A stretch of DNA of 64,000 nucleotides from Psychrobacillus sp048572895 (GTDB lineage Bacteria; Bacillota; Bacilli; Bacillales_A; Planococcaceae), in the NCBI RefSeq assembly GCF_048572895.1, contig NZ_CP183878.1:1-64000 (forward strand). Reading direction: 5' to 3'. The notes beneath the pieces were generated by a model. The model made no database searches. It saw nothing but the letters and a program-made list of their open reading frames with translations, and was not told where the DNA came from. Both the position numbers and the translations under genes were made by a program. Below, in pieces: positions 60,920-64,000 of this stretch; within the stretch, counting starts at the first letter, position 1, and every line of letters begins with the position of its first letter.

Positions 60920-63805
60920 TTATTCTTCCACTAAATAATGATATATATCGTATTGCACTGGCTGTTCAAGAATCATGTTCATAGTTACAACTGGAATCTG
61001 CTTACCGTTTTTGTCAAACATCACTTCTTCTTGGGGGCTATTTTCTGCAACCGTAGTCGTACCGACATAATAAAAATCAAAGCCTTCACCGTCATCTTTT
61101 TTAGTGAATAAGTGAATGTCCAAATTAGTTTCTTTCGCTCGCAAAATAGCTTTAACCTCATTGGATTCTAATGTTAGTTTACTGCGAGTAAACCAGCGAA
61201 ATAAATCGGGTGCCAAAAATTCATCGCCATATGCTACGCTCGAATCTACTTCGTCTTTTTTGTGATAGGTCACAAAAACTGGGCAAGTTCCATGCTTTAC
61301 TCGATAACCATAGATTGTGGAGGAATCGTCCTTTGCCCAATTTAATAAACGACAAGTATCTCTTCGTGAATATTTTTTATAAAGAGTCAGTGGCCGTGTT
61401 TGATCATATTGTTTATTTTTAATTTGAGCGCAGATAACAATGTCTTCTATAAGATTTTTGTAGAATGGGTTACGCAAACTTGTTTGAATATCAGTATTAA
61501 ATTGATATTTGTTATTAATTAATTCGATAATTGGCTTAGAACCAAATTTTATTTGGTCATTTGACACATGGAATTTTAATGCAAATATATTTTCTACTGA
61601 TTCAATTGTTTCTTTATCTGTATATGTTCCAAAATCTTTTAATCTGCTAACATATTCATCTTTATTAATGGAATCATTTTGAAGTAGAGAATCTACTAAA
61701 AGAACTTCATGTATTCTTTTCCCATTTAAAATTTCTTTTGAAAGCATTGTCAGAATGGCTATTTCATACTCAATGAGTGAAGGCATTACTTCTTTCATTT
61801 TTAGCAAAAATGCATAGTAATTTTCTGAGTAACCGGTGATGACTTCAGGGTCCAGTGAATTCTGTTCAATAAAATCGTGCATTGTGGGTATTCTTCCAAG
61901 ACGGTTCTTTACTTCCGTATAGGAATCTCTTAGTGTTTTTAGAGTCGAAAGATTTGTGTTGTTAATTGCATCAAAAATGCGTTTCTTAGCAATCTCTTCA
62001 AAGTTTATTGTTGAAACACCTTGGATATAGTCAGTATTAACCGTTCTACGGCGGACATTATCCTTATTCATGGATTGGTCACCTGAAAGAGCAATAGGGA
62101 TTAAATAGTTATTTTTATAGTTGCCGATGAAATCAATAATAGTTACATACTCTTTTTCATTATGCTTGCGTAGTCCACGTCCCAGTTGTTGAATAAAAAT
62201 TATACTTGACTGTGTTTGGCGTAGCATGATGATTTGGTTTAAAAACGGAATATCAATACCCTCATTAAAGATATCTACGGTTAAAATATAATCTAGTTGG
62301 TATTGTTCTAATTTACGAATTGCATCTTCTCTTTCAGGTTGTGAATTATCACCTGTAAGGGCAATAGTTTTTAAGCCTTGGGTATTTAACACTTCTGAAA
62401 GGGCATGTGTTTCTTGCTTAGAGCTACAGAAAATTAATCCTCGTACCCGCTTTCCTGAATAGCCATAGTAGTTAACTTTTTCGAGAATATGATGAACACG
62501 CTCTTGCGATACAAGTTGTTGCAAGGTAGATGTGTCATCAATGATTTCTCCATTCCTCTCATAATCTATCACACCAAAGTAATGAAATGGACAAAGCATT
62601 TCCTCTTCAAGAGCGGCCTGTAGCCGAATTTCATAAGCTATATTGTAATCAAAGAGCTCAAAGATGTTAAAGCTGTCCGTACGTTCAGGAGTCGCTGTCA
62701 TTCCAAGTAAGAAATTAGGCTCAAAATAATTAATAATATTCAGGTAGGAATCTGCACCCGCACGATGTACTTCGTCTATTAGTATATAGTCGAATTCATC
62801 TTTTTCGAACTGCTGTAAATGCCGTTCTGAAGAGAGTGTTTGAACTGTTGCAAATAAGTATTTTGCATTTGTGTCTTTTGAATTACCTGAAAGTATTCCG
62901 AAATCATCTTCATGACCCCCTAATATTTTTCGGTAGTCTTGAAGTGCCTTCTTTAAAATTTGTTCTCTATGAACAACGAAGAGCATCTTTTTAGGGGCAA
63001 AGTGACGAACATCAAAAGCAGATAGATATGTTTTTCCTGTCCCAGTCGCTGAGATAATTAATCCTTTTTTAACACCGGTTTCACGAAGAGTTTTTAATTG
63101 TTTCAGCGCATCATTTTGCATTTTATTTGGTTGAATAGCAAGACTATCGGCCAATTGGTTTGTGAGATATTCTGCGTTCACTTCAAATACGTTGGAGGTT
63201 GCCTGATTAACGAAGGGCTGTTGTTCATAATTCAGATTGTAGCTGTTAATCCAATCTACAGTTAGAGGGATGGCTTCATTCCATGCTTCTTCAAACTGAT
63301 TTTTAAAGTGGTGGATGATTTCTCCATCTTCCAAAGAAGTTAAATAGATATTCCATTCATAGTTAGCTTTTAAAGCGCTATCCGTTAGATTTGAGCTTCC
63401 TACTATTAAAGAATAATAGTCTTTATGTTCGAATATATAACCTTTAGAGTGGAAGCCTTTCACGCCAGTCAGACGGACTTCCACATTTTCTAGTTTTAAT
63501 AGTTCTTTAAACATTTTGGGTTGATTGAAATTTAAAAAAGTAGATGTTAAAATTCGACCTTTGATTCCTTTTAATTTTAGGTCGTATAGCATTGTTTTTA
63601 AAGTTGCAAGTCCACCCTCTGTAATAAAAGCGACAGAAAAAATGAAGGTCTCGCATGTTTTCATTTCTTGAAGAAGTGTAGATAAAACATTTTCATGAGC
63701 CTTATTTGAAAGTAGTTTAGGTTTAAATTGCCCTGATACAGGATTACTTTGATCAATAAAACCTTTATGTAATGAGTTTTTCATTTTACGAATCAGCTGA
63801 TCCAT
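60920..63805 (-). CDS. PLD-like nuclease-helicase fusion with DUF3427 (961 aa)
   Basis: The N-terminal PLD-like domain (about 25-190) has one HxK site, FHSKGYIFEHKDYYSLIVG, followed by SSNLTDSALKANYEW. A superfamily 2 helicase follows: Walker A SATGTGKTYLSAF (about 251-263), DEVH box LIDEVHRAGAD (about 342), GMTATPERTD, and motif VI QQLGRGLRKHNEKEY (about 555). The C-terminal DUF3427 region (about 620-960) includes KYSRRDTCRLLNWAKDDSST and HLFTKKDDGEGFDFYYVGT. Such proteins occur in mobile and defence loci. A NUDIX gene ends 35 bp upstream on the same strand. Confidence 0.9.
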   Translation of the reverse strand: MDQLIRKMKNSLHKGFIDQSNPVSGQFKPKLLSNKAHENVLSTLLQEMKTCETFIFSVAFITEGGLATLKTMLYDLKLKGIKGRILTSTFLNFNQPKMFKELLKLENVEVRLTGVKGFHSKGYIFEHKDYYSLIVGSSNLTDSALKANYEWNIYLTSLEDGEIIHHFKNQFEEAWNEAIPLTVDWINSYNLNYEQQPFVNQATSNVFEVNAEYLTNQLADSLAIQPNKMQNDALKQLKTLRETGVKKGLIISATGTGKTYLSAFDVRHFAPKKMLFVVHREQILKKALQDYRKILGGHEDDFGILSGNSKDTNAKYLFATVQTLSSERHLQQFEKDEFDYILIDEVHRAGADSYLNIINYFEPNFLLGMTATPERTDSFNIFELFDYNIAYEIRLQAALEEEMLCPFHYFGVIDYERNGEIIDDTSTLQQLVSQERVHHILEKVNYYGYSGKRVRGLIFCSSKQETHALSEVLNTQGLKTIALTGDNSQPEREDAIRKLEQYQLDYILTVDIFNEGIDIPFLNQIIMLRQTQSSIIFIQQLGRGLRKHNEKEYVTIIDFIGNYKNNYLIPIALSGDQSMNKDNVRRRTVNTDYIQGVSTINFEEIAKKRIFDAINNTNLSTLKTLRDSYTEVKNRLGRIPTMHDFIEQNSLDPEVITGYSENYYAFLLKMKEVMPSLIEYEIAILTMLSKEILNGKRIHEVLLVDSLLQNDSINKDEYVSRLKDFGTYTDKETIESVENIFALKFHVSNDQIKFGSKPIIELINNKYQFNTDIQTSLRNPFYKNLIEDIVICAQIKNKQYDQTRPLTLYKKYSRRDTCRLLNWAKDDSSTIYGYRVKHGTCPVFVTYHKKDEVDSSVAYGDEFLAPDLFRWFTRSKLTLESNEVKAILRAKETNLDIHLFTKKDDGEGFDFYYVGTTTVAENSPQEEVMFDKNGKQIPVVTMNMILEQPVQYDIYHYLVEE

Positions 63806-63840
63806 TTAATCACGTCATTTCATTCGAATTTTCCGGACAA

Positions 63841-64000
63841 CTATTTTTCATTTGCTATTTTTTCGACTGCTGGAATATCCGCTGCTGCAAAATTGAGTGT
63901 ATGTAAGTTTTCCCGGGTTACCCATCTAGTGTCGGCATGCTCTGTTGCAATAGGGGTACCTTCTAATAGTTTTGCCTTATAGGTTTCTAGTCTGACGATA
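63841..64000 (-). CDS. NUDIX hydrolase, C-terminal part (cut by window edge)
   Basis: Minus-strand translation of the last 160 bases gives IVRLETYKAKLLEGTPIATE, then HADTRWVTRENLHTLNFAAA and DIPAVEKIANEK-stop. This is the typical C-terminus of MutT-like (8-oxo-)dGTP/CTP pyrophosphohydrolases (…EHxxxRWVxxxELxxLxWAxADxPIV). The NUDIX box itself lies outside the window. It lies upstream of, and probably co-transcribed with, the DUF3427 helicase gene, a pairing seen in other Firmicutes. Confidence 0.75.
   Translation of the reverse strand, partial: IVRLETYKAKLLEGTPIATEHADTRWVTRENLHTLNFAAADIPAVEKIANEK

Noticed and set aside
1..64000. tRNA or rRNA genes
   Set aside because: I looked for cloverleaf ends and rRNA signature blocks in the intergenic gaps and found none; a tRNAscan-SE/Infernal run would settle it.

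Overview
The window is low-GC Firmicutes chromosome. It most resembles a Bacillales / Planococcaceae-like spore-former (Psychrobacillus, Lysinibacillus or Sporosarcina relatives). The evidence is strong AGGAGG-type ribosome sites, frequent TTG starts, a sigma-B-type promoter, CcpA-type cre sites, a TPP riboswitch on a ykoFEDC operon, an OpuA/GbsR module, an LXG polymorphic toxin and large Bacillus-style palindromic repeats. I see no rRNA, tRNA, CRISPR array or complete insertion sequence.

Layout. 0.2-3.7 kb: redox/stress genes (YdhR-like monooxygenase, YodB-like HxlR regulator, DsbA-family protein), a VOC protein, DUF1697 and a small XRE/membrane pair. 3.7-7.15 kb: ykoC-ykoD-ykoE-ykoF, an ECF thiamin/HMP importer behind a TPP riboswitch. 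7.2-15.4 kb: a 2-hydroxyacid dehydrogenase, an MHYT-EAL c-di-GMP protein, DUF2971, an FUSC exporter, and a TetR-MBL-DUF2568 operon with a 47-bp palindrome on its promoter; the last gene of that operon is frameshifted. 15.5-20.4 kb: oligo-1,6-glucosidase, ROK glucokinase, nicotinamidase-like protein and pgi. 20.5-24.4 kb: a sigma-B-type general stress gene and a SWIM-SNF2 helicase.

24.7-26.8 kb holds a plasmid-style type II partition cassette: an array of GTWTACAA octamers, then a ParM-like actin, then a ParR-like protein with a long acidic tail. It sits between housekeeping genes. 27-31 kb is the opuR/opuA glycine betaine module. 31-35 kb is a PRD regulator with an ascorbate-type PTS. 35.8-41 kb is ugpC-A-E-B-Q, for glycerol-3-phosphate or glycerophosphodiester uptake. 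41.6-48.4 kb carries an MscS channel, a lipoprotein, a response regulator-ABC-ABC-kinase module and a cupin. 50-53.6 kb carries a small unknown gene and two tandem paralogous sensor kinases.

54-60.5 kb is an interbacterial toxin island. It has an LXG-WHH nuclease with SUKH immunity, then a decayed LXG stub joined to an AHH nuclease tip, then an ankyrin-SUFU immunity protein and a broken ankyrin gene. 60.9-64 kb holds a PLD-helicase-DUF3427 protein and the end of a NUDIX gene, a plausible defence pair.

Four families of palindromic repeats are scattered through the window. The largest is a roughly 700-bp composite unit (near 1, 34.9, 41.1, 48.6 and 49.3 kb). Its central hairpin changes sequence between copies while staying perfectly paired, and it ends in a terminator-like hairpin. 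Where the neighbourhood can be seen, it points the same way as the gene before it. The ParMRC cassette and this covarying repeat are the two things most worth following up.
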